A DNA stretch of 64,000 bases from JAJFJD01 sp965228695 (GCA_965228695.1 CBDDIB010000002.1:4898001-4962000), one strand, 5' to 3'; shown: positions 17,025 to 26,077, numbered from the stretch's first letter. Program-made: numbers and translations. Notes: generated by a model not told the origin, from the sequence alone.

Positions 17025-18200
17025 TCAGCCGGCTATGACGCCCCGATCGGCAAAGGCCGCTATTTCAGATTCCGCATACCCATGATCGCCGAGGATTTCG
17101 CGCGTGTGCTGACCGATGCCTGGCGCCCGGGCGAGCGGTACGCCATCCGCCAGCACCTGTAACCCCGGCACATTCGGGACGGGAATGCGTCCCATGCCCG
17201 GGTGCTCCAACCATGAGATCAGACCGGTCGCTTCGACCTGCGGGTGTTTGAGGAAGTCGTCGAACTCGTTCACCCGCTCATGCATGATGCGCGCCTCGGC
17301 CAAACCGGCGCAGAGCGTATCGCTGTCGATCCTGCCGCACGCCTCGTTCAACAGAGGTACCAGTTCGGCCTCGTTCTCAATCCGCGCTGCGTTGTCGGCG
17401 AACCGCGGATCCGCGGCCAGGGCCGGTTCGCCGATGATCTCGCAAAGGGCGGGAAACTCCTCTTCTTTGTAAACCAGAATGAGTACCCATCCATCTTTCG
17501 TCGGAAAGATGGCCGACGGCACGCGGCCCGGTACCATCTTGCCGCCGTCCATATAGTTCAGCAGCATGCGGATCGATTGGAAGCACCCGGCGGCCTGCAT
17601 CAAATTGGCCTGGATATAGCGGCCTTCCCGGGCATCGCGCCGGGCATAGAGCGAGACGGCGACGGCCTGGAACGCATAGAGCGCTGTCGCCATGTCGCAC
17701 ACGATCACACCGAACCGCTGCGGTATGCCGGTCGGTCCCTTGTTCACCGACATCAGGCCGGTAAAGGCCTGCAGCACCGGGTCCATCGCCGGCCGGTCAC
17801 GCATCGGACCGTCCTGCCCGAAACCGGAGATGGAGAGATACAGGATATCCGGGTTCGCCTCTGAAACCGCCTCATAGCTGACGCCCAGCCGCGCCGCGAC
17901 GCCCGGGCGGAACCCTTCGATGAACAGGTCGGCATCCTGCAACAGACGATAGACGATGTCCTTGCCGTCCTGCGTCTTCATGTCGAGCGCGATGCTGCGT
18001 TTGCCGAGATTCGCCGGAACGGAATAGGCGGAATGACCGTCGTAGCTTCGGGAAATTCGGCGGCCCCAATCACCGTCATGCGGTTCCACCTTGATGACTT
18101 CCGCGCCGTACTGCGCCATCAGCATGCCGGTATACGGCCCAGCCACGCCTTGGCTCAGGTCGACCACTTTCAAGCCCTTGTACGGGGCGTCGTAGCCCAT
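17025..18200 (-). CDS. class III CoA-transferase (CaiB/BaiF/Frc family)
   Basis: This 391-residue protein would transfer CoA between acyl groups. The N-terminal LKVVDLSQGVAGPYTGMLMAQYGAEVIKVEP and GKRSIALDMK are diagnostic, and the catalytic aspartate that forms the acyl-anhydride falls at Asp169 (VIVCDMATAL), the same number as in formyl-CoA transferase. The start at 18200 has GAGGAG upstream; the longer frame to 18320 runs into the promoter. It is divergent from three acyl-CoA dehydrogenases across a 259-bp region with repeats, so it probably activates the acid that those enzymes oxidise. Confidence 0.9.
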   Translation of the reverse strand: MGYDAPYKGLKVVDLSQGVAGPYTGMLMAQYGAEVIKVEPHDGDWGRRISRSYDGHSAYSVPANLGKRSIALDMKTQDGKDIVYRLLQDADLFIEGFRPGVAARLGVSYEAVSEANPDILYLSISGFGQDGPMRDRPAMDPVLQAFTGLMSVNKGPTGIPQRFGVIVCDMATALYAFQAVAVSLYARRDAREGRYIQANLMQAAGCFQSIRMLLNYMDGGKMVPGRVPSAIFPTKDGWVLILVYKEEEFPALCEIIGEPALAADPRFADNAARIENEAELVPLLNEACGRIDSDTLCAGLAEARIMHERVNEFDDFLKHPQVEATGLISWLEHPGMGRIPVPNVPGLQVLADGVPLARAPGIGQHTREILGDHGYAESEIAAFADRGVIAG

Positions 18201-18270
18201 CGGCGTCTCCTCACTCGATGTATTTCTGCTGCGGGGTCTGCACGATGCCCGGCTCTCTGATAAAGTGCCC

Positions 18271-18283
18271 CTACAACTTGTAG
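18271..18283. promoter_or_regulatory. 13-bp palindrome in the CoA-transferase/acyl-CoA dehydrogenase divergent promoter
   Basis: CTACAACTTGTAG is a perfect inverted repeat about a central C, 71 bp upstream of the CoA-transferase start and about 60 bp from the first 32-bp repeat. It could be the operator for the leftward gene. Confidence 0.4.
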
Positions 18284-18344
18284 CATGATCGAAACGGCGG
18301 CAACCGGCCGCCCAAATCAACGATGGGAACGACGGGAGACCACC

Positions 18345-18440
18345 GTTCCGCTTAACACGAACACCGGAACACCGGCGTTCTGTTTAATACGAACACCGGA
18401 AAACCGTTGTTCTGTTTAATACGAACACCGGAACACCGCC
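18345..18440. repeat. three tandem 32-bp repeats, candidate operator array
   Basis: Copies lie at 18345-18376, 18377-18408 and 18409-18440, and a fourth begins (GTTCT at 18441) before decaying. Copies 2 and 3 differ at three positions; copy 1 differs by a handful. Each contains GTTCTGTTTAATACGAAC (or a close variant), with GTTC/GAAC arms around a TTAA core, then CCGGAA. The 32-bp period is three helical turns, placing all copies on one DNA face, and the array ends 19 bp before the GTG of the dehydrogenase gene. This suits cooperative binding of a repressor such as a TetR-type fatty-acid regulator (inference). Confidence 0.75.
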
Positions 18441-18459
18441 GTTCTTTGGGAGAAAAATC

Positions 18460-19656
18460 GTGGACCTGACATTCTCGGAACAGGATCGGGCATTCCAGCA
18501 AGAGGTTCGGGATTTCATTCCCGACGGCCTGCCGGCCGACATCCAGGAAAAGATGAAGATGGGCCTGAAGATGCGGCGCGAGGATTACGTCCGCTGGATG
18601 CGAATCCTTGCGGGTAAGGGATGGCTCGTCCCGGAATGGCCGGAAGAGTACGGCGGCTCTCCGCTGACGCCGGTCCAACGCTACATCCTGACCGAGGAGC
18701 TGACCCGAGCCTACGCCCCGTTGCTGATCAACCAAGGGGTCCGCATGGTCGGGCCGGTTGTCTATACCTTCGGTACCGACGAGCAGAAGGAGAAATATCT
18801 CCCCCGGATCATCAACAGCGACGACATCTGGTGCCAGGGGTATTCGGAACCGGGATCGGGGTCCGACCTCGCCTCGCTGCAAACCCGCGCGGTCCGCGAC
18901 GGCGACCACTATATCGTCAACGGCACCAAGACCTGGACCTCGCATGCCCATTTCGCGGACCGCATGTTCTGCCTCTGCCGCACCGATCCGGACGTTAAGT
19001 TCCAGGAAGGTATCTCCTTCCTGCTGATCGACATGGATCAGCCGGGGGTCGAGGTGAAGCCGATCTTCATGATGGAAGGGACCCACCACGTGAACACGGT
19101 CTACCTCACCGACGTGAGGGTGCCGGTCGAAGACCTCGTCGGCGAGGAGAACAAGGGCTGGACCTACGCCAAATTCCTGCTGAGCCACGAACGGATCGGC
19201 ATCGCCAAGATCGGCTATTCGAAAGCGCAGCTCGGCAAACTGAAAGAGATCGCGGCGCTGCAACCGTCCGGAGGCGGCCGCCTGATCGACGATATGGATT
19301 TCGCGAGCAAGATCGCGCAATTGGAAATCGATCTGGACGCGCTGCAGCATACGGAACTGCGCGCGGTCATGGCGAAGGCGCGCGGCGACGCGCCCGGCCC
19401 CGAAGCCAGCGTGCTGAAGATCAAGGGAACCGAGGTCGCCCAGTCGATCTCCAACCTTCTGATGCAGGCGGTCGACTATTACAGCGCGCCGTTCATCCCC
19501 GAAGCGATGGAAGCCGGCTGGAACGAAGAGCCGGTCGGCCCCGATTATTCGGCGTCCCTCGGCGCGAATTATTTTTCGACCCGCAAGGCGTCGATCGTCG
19601 GCGGAACCAACGAAATCCAGCGGAATATCATCGCGAAGGGCGTGCTCGGCATGTAG
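18460..19656 (+). CDS. acyl-CoA dehydrogenase, PimC-like large subunit (first copy)
   Basis: These 398 residues start at GTG, with GGGAG eight bases before it. The FAD/substrate signatures are GYSEPGSGSDLASLQTRAVRDGDHYIVNGTKTWTS and GGTNEIQRNIIAKGVLG. The usual C-terminal base of medium-chain enzymes (YEGT) is replaced by VGGT. A Glu at position 244 (SHERIGIAK) lies where isovaleryl-CoA dehydrogenase has its base. This pattern, and the sequence MDLTFSEQDRAFQQEVRDF, match large subunits of pimeloyl-CoA dehydrogenase. It probably works with the small subunit two genes downstream. Confidence 0.9.
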   Translation: MDLTFSEQDRAFQQEVRDFIPDGLPADIQEKMKMGLKMRREDYVRWMRILAGKGWLVPEWPEEYGGSPLTPVQRYILTEELTRAYAPLLINQGVRMVGPVVYTFGTDEQKEKYLPRIINSDDIWCQGYSEPGSGSDLASLQTRAVRDGDHYIVNGTKTWTSHAHFADRMFCLCRTDPDVKFQEGISFLLIDMDQPGVEVKPIFMMEGTHHVNTVYLTDVRVPVEDLVGEENKGWTYAKFLLSHERIGIAKIGYSKAQLGKLKEIAALQPSGGGRLIDDMDFASKIAQLEIDLDALQHTELRAVMAKARGDAPGPEASVLKIKGTEVAQSISNLLMQAVDYYSAPFIPEAMEAGWNEEPVGPDYSASLGANYFSTRKASIVGGTNEIQRNIIAKGVLGM

Positions 19657-19685
19657 ACCATAGGCAGGACATTTGCGCCCGCCCG

Positions 19686-19700
19686 GCAATCCAGGATTGC
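19686..19700. promoter_or_regulatory. 15-bp palindrome between the two large-subunit genes
   Basis: GCAATCC and GGATTGC flank a central A. It is in the 152-bp gap between the first and second dehydrogenase genes, followed by a TTGACG at 19714-19719. It may be an operator for a separate promoter of the second gene, or an mRNA processing hairpin. Confidence 0.35.
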
Positions 19701-19808
19701 ACCGCGCGATCCCTTGACGCCACCGCACAAGCATGGGCGATATAGGGGCCGTCGCAGTGAAATCCCGCCCTATGGCGCATCATCAGATCACGCTCGAGGA
19801 GACCCCCT

Positions 19809-21005
19809 ATGGACCTCCAATTTTCGGACACCGACCTTGAATTCCAGCAGACCGTCCGGAAGTTCCTAGAAGAGAATCTGCCGACCGATATCCGCGAAAA
19901 AGTGAAGGGCGGCCTCGCACTGGGCAAGGATGACTACGTCCGATGGCAAACGATCCTGTACAAGCAGGGGTGGCTCGCGCCGGAGTGGCCGAAGGAACAC
20001 GGCGGCACTGATTGGAGCCCGGTTCAGCGCTACATCTTCAACGAGGAATCGGCCCACGCTTACGCGCCGCGGCTGATCGCGTTCGGGCTGAAGATGGTCG
20101 GACCGGTGATCTACACCTTCGGCAGCGATGAGCAGAAACAGAAATACCTCCCGCGGATTCTGAACCAGGAAGACTTCTGGTGTCAGGGTTACTCGGAGCC
20201 GGGCGCCGGCTCGGACCTCGCCTCCCTGCAGACCCGTGCGGTGCGCGACGGCGACCACTACATCGTCAACGGCACCAAGACCTGGACGACGATGGCGCAG
20301 CACGCGGACATGATGTTCTGCCTCTGCCGCACCGACCCCGACGTGAAATTCCAGGAAGGCATCTCCTTCCTGCTGATCGACATGCATCAGCCGGGGATCG
20401 AGGTGAGCCCGATCCGCACGCTGGACGGCGGCCAGGAAATCAACACGGTGTTTCTGACCGACGTGAAGGTTCCGGTCTCGGACCGCGTCGGCGAGGAGAA
20501 CAAGGGCTGGACCTATGCCAAATTCCTGTTGGGTCACGAACGGTCGGGCATTGCCCGGATCGGCGCGTCCAAGGCGCAGCTCGCCAAGCTGCTGGAGATC
20601 GCGGCCCAGGAACGCTGCGGCGACGGCCTGTTGATCGACGACGAGGATTTCAAACGCGATGTCGCCCAGGTGGAGATCGATCTGCACACGCTGGAATACA
20701 CCGAATTGCGGGCGTTGATGTCGGCGGCCAAGGGCGAATCCCCGGGCCCGGAGGCGAATGTCCTGAAAATCCGCGGCACCGAACTGCAACAGCGCATCGC
20801 GCAACTGTTGATGCAGACGTTGGGCTACTACGCGATGCCCTTCGTGCCGGAAGCCAAGGAATACGGTTACAACGAGGAACCGATCGGCCCCGACTACGCC
20901 GCCCCGCTGGCCTCGCATTACTTCAACATCCGCAAGGCGTCGATCTACGGCGGATCGAACGAAATTCAACGCAACATCATTGCCAAAATGGTTCTTGGCC
21001 TCTGA
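19809..21005 (+). CDS. acyl-CoA dehydrogenase, PimC-like large subunit (second copy)
   Basis: It has the same length (398) as the gene before it and aligns with it along its whole length, so the two arose by tandem duplication. Motifs include GYSEPGAGSDLASLQTRAVRDGDHY, LGHERSGIAR (candidate catalytic Glu) and YGGSNEIQRNIIAKMVLG. GAGGAG stands before the ATG. The copies differ mostly in the substrate-pocket regions around residues 200-215 and 250-285, which suggests different acyl chains. It is followed after 18 bases by the small-subunit gene. Confidence 0.9.
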   Translation: MDLQFSDTDLEFQQTVRKFLEENLPTDIREKVKGGLALGKDDYVRWQTILYKQGWLAPEWPKEHGGTDWSPVQRYIFNEESAHAYAPRLIAFGLKMVGPVIYTFGSDEQKQKYLPRILNQEDFWCQGYSEPGAGSDLASLQTRAVRDGDHYIVNGTKTWTTMAQHADMMFCLCRTDPDVKFQEGISFLLIDMHQPGIEVSPIRTLDGGQEINTVFLTDVKVPVSDRVGEENKGWTYAKFLLGHERSGIARIGASKAQLAKLLEIAAQERCGDGLLIDDEDFKRDVAQVEIDLHTLEYTELRALMSAAKGESPGPEANVLKIRGTELQQRIAQLLMQTLGYYAMPFVPEAKEYGYNEEPIGPDYAAPLASHYFNIRKASIYGGSNEIQRNIIAKMVLGL

Positions 21006-21023
21006 GGGGACGCACGACAGATC

Positions 21024-22154
21024 ATGGATTTCTCACTCAACGAAGAACAACAACTGTTGAAAGACAGCGTCGACCGTTTCGTCCGCGAAAACTATGAACT
21101 GAGCCAACGGCGGGAACTGGTGGCGAGCAAGGACGGGTTCAGCCGCGACCATTGGGCGACCATGGCCGAACTCGGCTGGCTCGGGGCGACCCTGCCCGAG
21201 GAGTATGGCGGCATCGGCGGCGGCCCCGTCGAGGCCATGGTGCTGATGGAAGGGTTCGGGCGCGGACTCGTCGTCGAGCCCTATTACGCGACCGCCGTCA
21301 TGGGCGGGAACCTGATCCTGCAGGGCGGCAGCGACGAACAGAAAACGGCGCTCCTTCCGGACCTTGCAGAAGGCAAACTGATGCTCGCCTTCGGGTATGC
21401 GGAACGGCAATCGCGCTACGATCTGTTCGACGTGGAAAGCACGGCGAAGAAAAGCGGCAGCGGCTATATCCTGAACGGCCACAAGGGCGTGGTCATCCAT
21501 GGCGGCACGGCGGATAAGATCATCGTCTCGGCGCGCACCGGCGGCGCGACCCGCGACAAGGATGGCATCACGCTGTTCATCGTCGACGCCGACGCCAACG
21601 GCGTATCCGTGCGCGACTACCAGACCATCGACGGATTGCGCGCCGCCGAAGTCGGCCTCGAGAATGTCGAGGTCGGCGGCGACGCGGTGCTGGGCGAGGC
21701 CGACGGCGGTCTCGCGCTGATGAACGACGTGGCGCGCCGCAGCATGGCCGCGCTGTCGGCGGAAGCGGTCGGCATCATGGACACGATGCAGACCCTGACC
21801 AACGACTACCTGCAGACGCGCGAGCAGTTCGGCCGGCCGATCGGCAAGTTCCAGGTGCTGCAGCACCGGATGGTCGACATCCTGATCGGCTGCGAGGAGT
21901 CACGCTCCAGCATGCTGGTCGCGACCCTGCGTCTGGACGACGAGGACGAAGCCCGGCGCGAAAAAGCCGTGTCGGCGGCCAAGGTCAAGATCGGCCAGTC
22001 CGGCAAGTTCATCGGCGAAAACGCGATCCAATTGCACGGCGGCATGGGCATGACCGACGAAATGCAGATCGGCCACTACTTCAAGCGCCTCGCCATGATC
22101 GACGTGATGTTCGGCGACCACAACTACCACCTGAAACGCTACGTGACGCTGTAG
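21024..22154 (+). CDS. acyl-CoA dehydrogenase, PimD-like small subunit
   Basis: This 376-residue protein begins MDFSLNEEQQLLKDSVDRFVRENY, the typical opening of the pimeloyl-CoA dehydrogenase small subunit. The C-terminal part keeps the flavin-binding QLHGGMGMTDE, but the stretch that carries the Glu in the large subunits reads ALMNDVARRSMAAL, with no Glu, and the C-terminus is FGDHNYHLKRYVTL without YEGT. It is therefore probably the non-catalytic partner of a heteromeric enzyme. It ends three bases before the convergent PrpF-type gene. Confidence 0.88.
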   Translation: MDFSLNEEQQLLKDSVDRFVRENYELSQRRELVASKDGFSRDHWATMAELGWLGATLPEEYGGIGGGPVEAMVLMEGFGRGLVVEPYYATAVMGGNLILQGGSDEQKTALLPDLAEGKLMLAFGYAERQSRYDLFDVESTAKKSGSGYILNGHKGVVIHGGTADKIIVSARTGGATRDKDGITLFIVDADANGVSVRDYQTIDGLRAAEVGLENVEVGGDAVLGEADGGLALMNDVARRSMAALSAEAVGIMDTMQTLTNDYLQTREQFGRPIGKFQVLQHRMVDILIGCEESRSSMLVATLRLDDEDEARREKAVSAAKVKIGQSGKFIGENAIQLHGGMGMTDEMQIGHYFKRLAMIDVMFGDHNYHLKRYVTL

Positions 22155-22157
22155 AGC

Positions 22158-23420
22158 CTACGCCGCCTCGGCCAGCGCCTTATACGCGTCGAGCAACGCG
22201 GGTGACGCGTTGTAGACCGGCGTGTGCCCGCGCAGCAGGATTTGCGTGCTGCGTTCGTAGGCGGCACTCGGCATCGAGATTTCGCCATCCCGCATCGATC
22301 CGGTGATCGTCGCCTTGAGCAGGCCCGCCGGGTTCGCCATGCGGATCATGTGATCCTCCTCGTCCGGTCCCAGCGCACCGGCGTTCTGGACGATCGCATT
22401 CGCGACCGTGCCGGGGATGAGACATCCCGCCGCCAGACACGCGCCGCCGGTGACCGCCAGCGATTTATGTCCCGCCTGCGGCGTGAAGTAGCGGACGCGG
22501 ATGTTCGCGCCGCGTTCGGCCTCCTCCTCGGACGGCTCGGCAACGATACAGATTTTCGGGATGGTCTCGCTCGCCGCCAACTGCGCCTCGGTCATCGGGC
22601 TGCCGTCGGTATTCTTCAAGCCCATCTTCTGGCCCGCCTCGACCCAGATCCGTTGCAGGCGCGACTTGAACGCCGCATCGGCGTCGAGCGCATCGGGCGT
22701 TTCCGACGCGGTCTTGCCGAGGTCGCTGGCGCGGACGATCACCATCGGCACGGCCAGATCGACGCAGGACACGTCGATACCGTCGACGGTGTCGATGGGG
22801 TTGCCGGTCGGCAGCAGTTGGCCGGTCTTGGCCCCGACCGGCTCCAACAGGGCAAGCTGTACGCCGGGCCATTGCCCCATCACGCCGGGAATCTCCGTCT
22901 CGGCGGTCATCGGCGCGCCCGGCTCGGGCACGTCGACCAGGGCATGCGCGACGACGCCGGTATTGGTGTTGTGGATCCGGACACGGTTCGTGCCGGACTC
23001 CAGCGACAACAGCCCCACCTCGCCGGCAAAGACCGGCAGCGCCGCGGACATGTTGCCGCAATTGACGCTCCAGTCGATCGCCGCCTTGTCCGGGGCAAGC
23101 TGGGCCAGCGTGCTGTCGATCTCCGCGTCGTCGCGGTCCGACCGGTCGACGATGAAGACCTTGCAGCTTTGCGGAATGCCGCGGCCGAGCCCGGTGATCT
23201 GCCGGTTGCCCGCCACCTCGCCATCCAGCGGCACGCCCATGACGCGCCGGATCAATTCCTCGCGCAGCGCCAGATCGGCCGGCAAATGCTTTTCGTACAG
23301 CACGATCCCCGTCGAGGTCCCGCCCCGCATGTGATAGACGGGCACCTCCAGCACGCCCCCGAGAAACCGGGGCGCAAGACCCAGAATATGAACGTCTTTC
23401 GAGCCGCTATCCGCTGGCAT
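22158..23420 (-). CDS. PrpF-family isomerase (4-oxalomesaconate tautomerase / methylaconitate isomerase type)
   Basis: This 420-residue, two-lobed diaminopimelate-epimerase-fold protein starts with VPVYHMRGGTSTGIVLYEKHLP, the PrpF signature. It also has INC-type active-site context (IDWSVNCGNMSAALPVFAGEVGL) and GGACLAAGCLIPGTVANAIV. Members move a double bond in unsaturated di- or tricarboxylates; PrpF itself is a methylaconitate cis-trans isomerase, and relatives act on oxalomesaconate. No methylcitrate or gallate genes lie nearby, so the substrate stays open. GGGAG precedes the ATG. Confidence 0.88.
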   Translation of the reverse strand: MPADSGSKDVHILGLAPRFLGGVLEVPVYHMRGGTSTGIVLYEKHLPADLALREELIRRVMGVPLDGEVAGNRQITGLGRGIPQSCKVFIVDRSDRDDAEIDSTLAQLAPDKAAIDWSVNCGNMSAALPVFAGEVGLLSLESGTNRVRIHNTNTGVVAHALVDVPEPGAPMTAETEIPGVMGQWPGVQLALLEPVGAKTGQLLPTGNPIDTVDGIDVSCVDLAVPMVIVRASDLGKTASETPDALDADAAFKSRLQRIWVEAGQKMGLKNTDGSPMTEAQLAASETIPKICIVAEPSEEEAERGANIRVRYFTPQAGHKSLAVTGGACLAAGCLIPGTVANAIVQNAGALGPDEEDHMIRMANPAGLLKATITGSMRDGEISMPSAAYERSTQILLRGHTPVYNASPALLDAYKALAEAA

Positions 23421-23597
23421 GAGAGCATTCTCCCGCTGTTGACGGCGCGCAGTGTCGCAAAACCATGCGATTTTGGGAATTGGGTTTTTAAGGTAGGACC
23501 CGACCGGCCATCCACATAGCCTGAGATTGTAACGGATGATTAAGGATGGGTTGCGATAGTCGGAAAATCGGATCCAACCACTGAATAATTCTGCGCT

Positions 23598-24224
23598 ATG
23601 AAAACGACCTTACACCGGTTTCTTATCGCCGCCGCCGTTATCGCAGCTCCCTATGTGTCCGCAGCCGCTGGCGAGGAACGTCCGCTCACCAAGTCTCAGA
23701 TTGAACGCTACATCGCGTCCTACGACGCGTTATTGAATGTGCTTCCGAAGTACTGGGGTGACCGCAGATTTACACCGCATGGCATCATCATGCCACACCG
23801 CGGGACCATCGAACGAGCGATGGTGGAAATGGAAGCGGAGGGCACCTTGCAAGACTTCCATCGTTTGTTCACAGGTCAAGGATTCGACGGCTACGACGCC
23901 TGGCTTTACATCGCCGAACGCGTCGCAAACGCGCAATTTCAGATTATGGCGACGGAACGAGGCAAACCGGTGGAGATAATGTCGCCCGACAGATTAAAAG
24001 CCGTGTTGGCTCAACGCGACAAGTACTCTAACCCAATCCCGCAAATGCCGGAGCACAAGCGCCAGCAGCAACTCCGAAGTCTCAATCAAATGTTGAACCA
24101 ACATGAGAGTTGGGAACAGGGACTCCGAGACATGGCGGTTGTCAGACCATTCGAGGAACAGCTCCGAAAACTAGTCCGATCCCGCAAGGACGCCGTGCGA
24201 CAAGCGAAACGGAAAAATCAGTGA
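23598..24224 (+). CDS. periplasmic protein of unknown function
   Basis: This 208-residue product opens with a signal peptide (MKTTLHRFLIAAAVIAAPYVSA, cleavage near SAAAGEE). The rest is soluble, helical and charged, rich in Gln and Arg towards the C-terminus (PEHKRQQQLRSLNQML, RSRKDAVRQAKRKNQ), with the segment RHxGxIERAMxEMExEG. I recognise no family with certainty. Base composition is clearly lower in GC than in flanking genes. It converges on the DUF4034/TPR gene, and the two share this composition, so they may have arrived together. Confidence 0.65.
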   Translation: MKTTLHRFLIAAAVIAAPYVSAAAGEERPLTKSQIERYIASYDALLNVLPKYWGDRRFTPHGIIMPHRGTIERAMVEMEAEGTLQDFHRLFTGQGFDGYDAWLYIAERVANAQFQIMATERGKPVEIMSPDRLKAVLAQRDKYSNPIPQMPEHKRQQQLRSLNQMLNQHESWEQGLRDMAVVRPFEEQLRKLVRSRKDAVRQAKRKNQ

Positions 24225-24248
24225 CAAATCCATAAATTCATAAGACGC

Positions 24249-25832
24249 CTAATCGCACCCCGCCGTTATGTTCTTGATCTCCGTTTGAGCGACCGACGTA
24301 TAGGTAGGACCGCATCCCCATTTTCTGCAGAGTCTGAGATAGGATTTGTAGGCATCGATTGCGTCGCAGTTCTTTGTCCGCTTGAGCGCCAATCCATAGA
24401 AATACCAATTATGAGGATTTTCGGGGACCAGCTCGGCGGCCTTTTTCATTTCAGCAAGCGCAGGTTCCATCTGTCCAAGCTCCCAATACAACCTGCCGGA
24501 TTGAACGCGAACCTCATCGTCATGCTCCCCGTAAACGCTCGCCTTCCTAAGCTGACTACGGGCCTCCTCCTTTTCATCGACCCCGGACAAAAAGGTCGCA
24601 TAGTCGACCAATAAGTCCGGGTCGTACGGATCGACTTCGACCGCCGCCTTCCATTGCTCATGCGCGTCGCGGTACCTGTTGTGCAGACTCAAAATACGCG
24701 TCATTCCCATGCGGGCTTCTACCCAATACGGCGACAACTCGACGGCCCTGGCATATTCCGGAATCACCTCGTGAATGCGGCTGAGTCGATACAGCGCATC
24801 ACCACGACGTTTGCGCAACCAAGCAGTTTCCCAATGCGGCAGTATGTCGTCGATGATGCGCAGCGCCTGAACGGCGGGATGATCTTCCGAGTCTTTCGAA
24901 TGCTCTACATTCTCCGTCTCAGGGAGGAAGTAGCTGACAAGCCGATCAATCTCGGTTGCACCGATCTCCTGAAGAAGCCGGGAAATCCAATGAACCGCCC
25001 CTTGAAACAAGAGTGCATCGACCCGTTCGGTGTCGGAATAGTACCGCGCCCATAAATAGTCCCGGTGATCTGAGTAATTCCAGCGCAACCACAATCGCAA
25101 TCCGCCCTGTGCAAGCGCCGACCCGCCCCATTTCGGGGACAAGGCATAGTGATATCGTCGGTACAAAAGCGAGGAGTCCGGAATTTCCTCGCGGGCAGCG
25201 GCGTAAACCATTGCAACGTCCCGCCGGCTCCCTACGGTCATAGCCGTCGAAACGAGAGCGCCCCAACCTATGGGAAGCTTCGGATTTATTCGAACGGCCT
25301 CCCAGAGGGCTGGCTTGGATTCGTCTAGAAAGCGCTTCATTGCCTTGAATTGCTCAGGATTGGTGAGCGCGACGATTTTTTCGCCTCGTATGGCCCATGC
25401 TTGTTTCAAAGCGTACAAGCCAATTGCGAGATGTGGCGCGAATGAGTCCGGATGCGTCTCACGCCAAACCTTTAGCGGTTCATCCATATCTGGGTCTGCG
25501 CGTTCGAAGGCGTTAAACGCCGACGTAACGTACCATTCGTGTAAACGACCGGCCTCGTAGCGTTCCTGCAACCCTTTCAGAACCTTGTCCAATTCCGCGT
25601 GTTGACCGCTCTTGAGCAGCTCCACCAAATGATCGCGCTTTGGCAGATTAAGGGGCGCGCTTCCAACAACGGACACGGGCGGACTGGCAAACAACGGGGC
25701 TACGATGAAGCTTGCCGCAGCCAGAAAGGTGACGCAAAACGCCGCGAATAAGGCTCTTACCATGTGGACCAACTTGAATAATCGATAGCGGGCAATCCGC
25801 CGTCGGAATAACCACAAATTGAATATCCTCAC
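24249..25832 (-). CDS. DUF4034/tetratricopeptide membrane-anchored protein
   Basis: This protein is 527 residues. One hydrophobic helix (about residues 25-50) anchors it, with the bulk outside. Residues about 68-330 resemble the DUF4034 domain (LVELLKSGQHAELDKVLKGLQERYEAG, then a WR-rich stretch with WGGS). Three or more TPR units follow (for example AWLRKRRGDALYRLSRIHEVIPEYARAVEL and GRLYWELGQMEPALAEMKKAAELVPENPHNWYFYGLALKRT). The start is a GTG without a good ribosome site; Met at 25763 just before the helix is an alternative. GC is low for this genome, and function is unknown. Confidence 0.75.
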   Translation of the reverse strand: MRIFNLWLFRRRIARYRLFKLVHMVRALFAAFCVTFLAAASFIVAPLFASPPVSVVGSAPLNLPKRDHLVELLKSGQHAELDKVLKGLQERYEAGRLHEWYVTSAFNAFERADPDMDEPLKVWRETHPDSFAPHLAIGLYALKQAWAIRGEKIVALTNPEQFKAMKRFLDESKPALWEAVRINPKLPIGWGALVSTAMTVGSRRDVAMVYAAAREEIPDSSLLYRRYHYALSPKWGGSALAQGGLRLWLRWNYSDHRDYLWARYYSDTERVDALLFQGAVHWISRLLQEIGATEIDRLVSYFLPETENVEHSKDSEDHPAVQALRIIDDILPHWETAWLRKRRGDALYRLSRIHEVIPEYARAVELSPYWVEARMGMTRILSLHNRYRDAHEQWKAAVEVDPYDPDLLVDYATFLSGVDEKEEARSQLRKASVYGEHDDEVRVQSGRLYWELGQMEPALAEMKKAAELVPENPHNWYFYGLALKRTKNCDAIDAYKSYLRLCRKWGCGPTYTSVAQTEIKNITAGCD

Positions 25833-26077
25833 AGTTAAGAAATCGTTTCCAGGTCAACCCAAATCGCCCCGCAATTGGACCTCCCCCGGATTAACCGGTA
25901 CTCTCGGTCGCACCTGCTTGTCAGGCGCCCCGCGCTTCGCCATTCGACAAAATCCGCCGCGAATGCCGCGGGGTTGATCCCATTCAGGGCGTCGTCGCAA
26001 GACGCCGAAATACTTGAGAGCCCGGGAATGGCGCGATGCGCGCTGCTTGGTCCGGCTCGACACGAGGGAGGACAATC

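Noticed and set aside
18345..18440. Tandem 32-bp repeats as a CRISPR array
   Set aside because: The copies abut with no unique spacers, there are only three, and no cas genes are near; the spacing matches a promoter operator.
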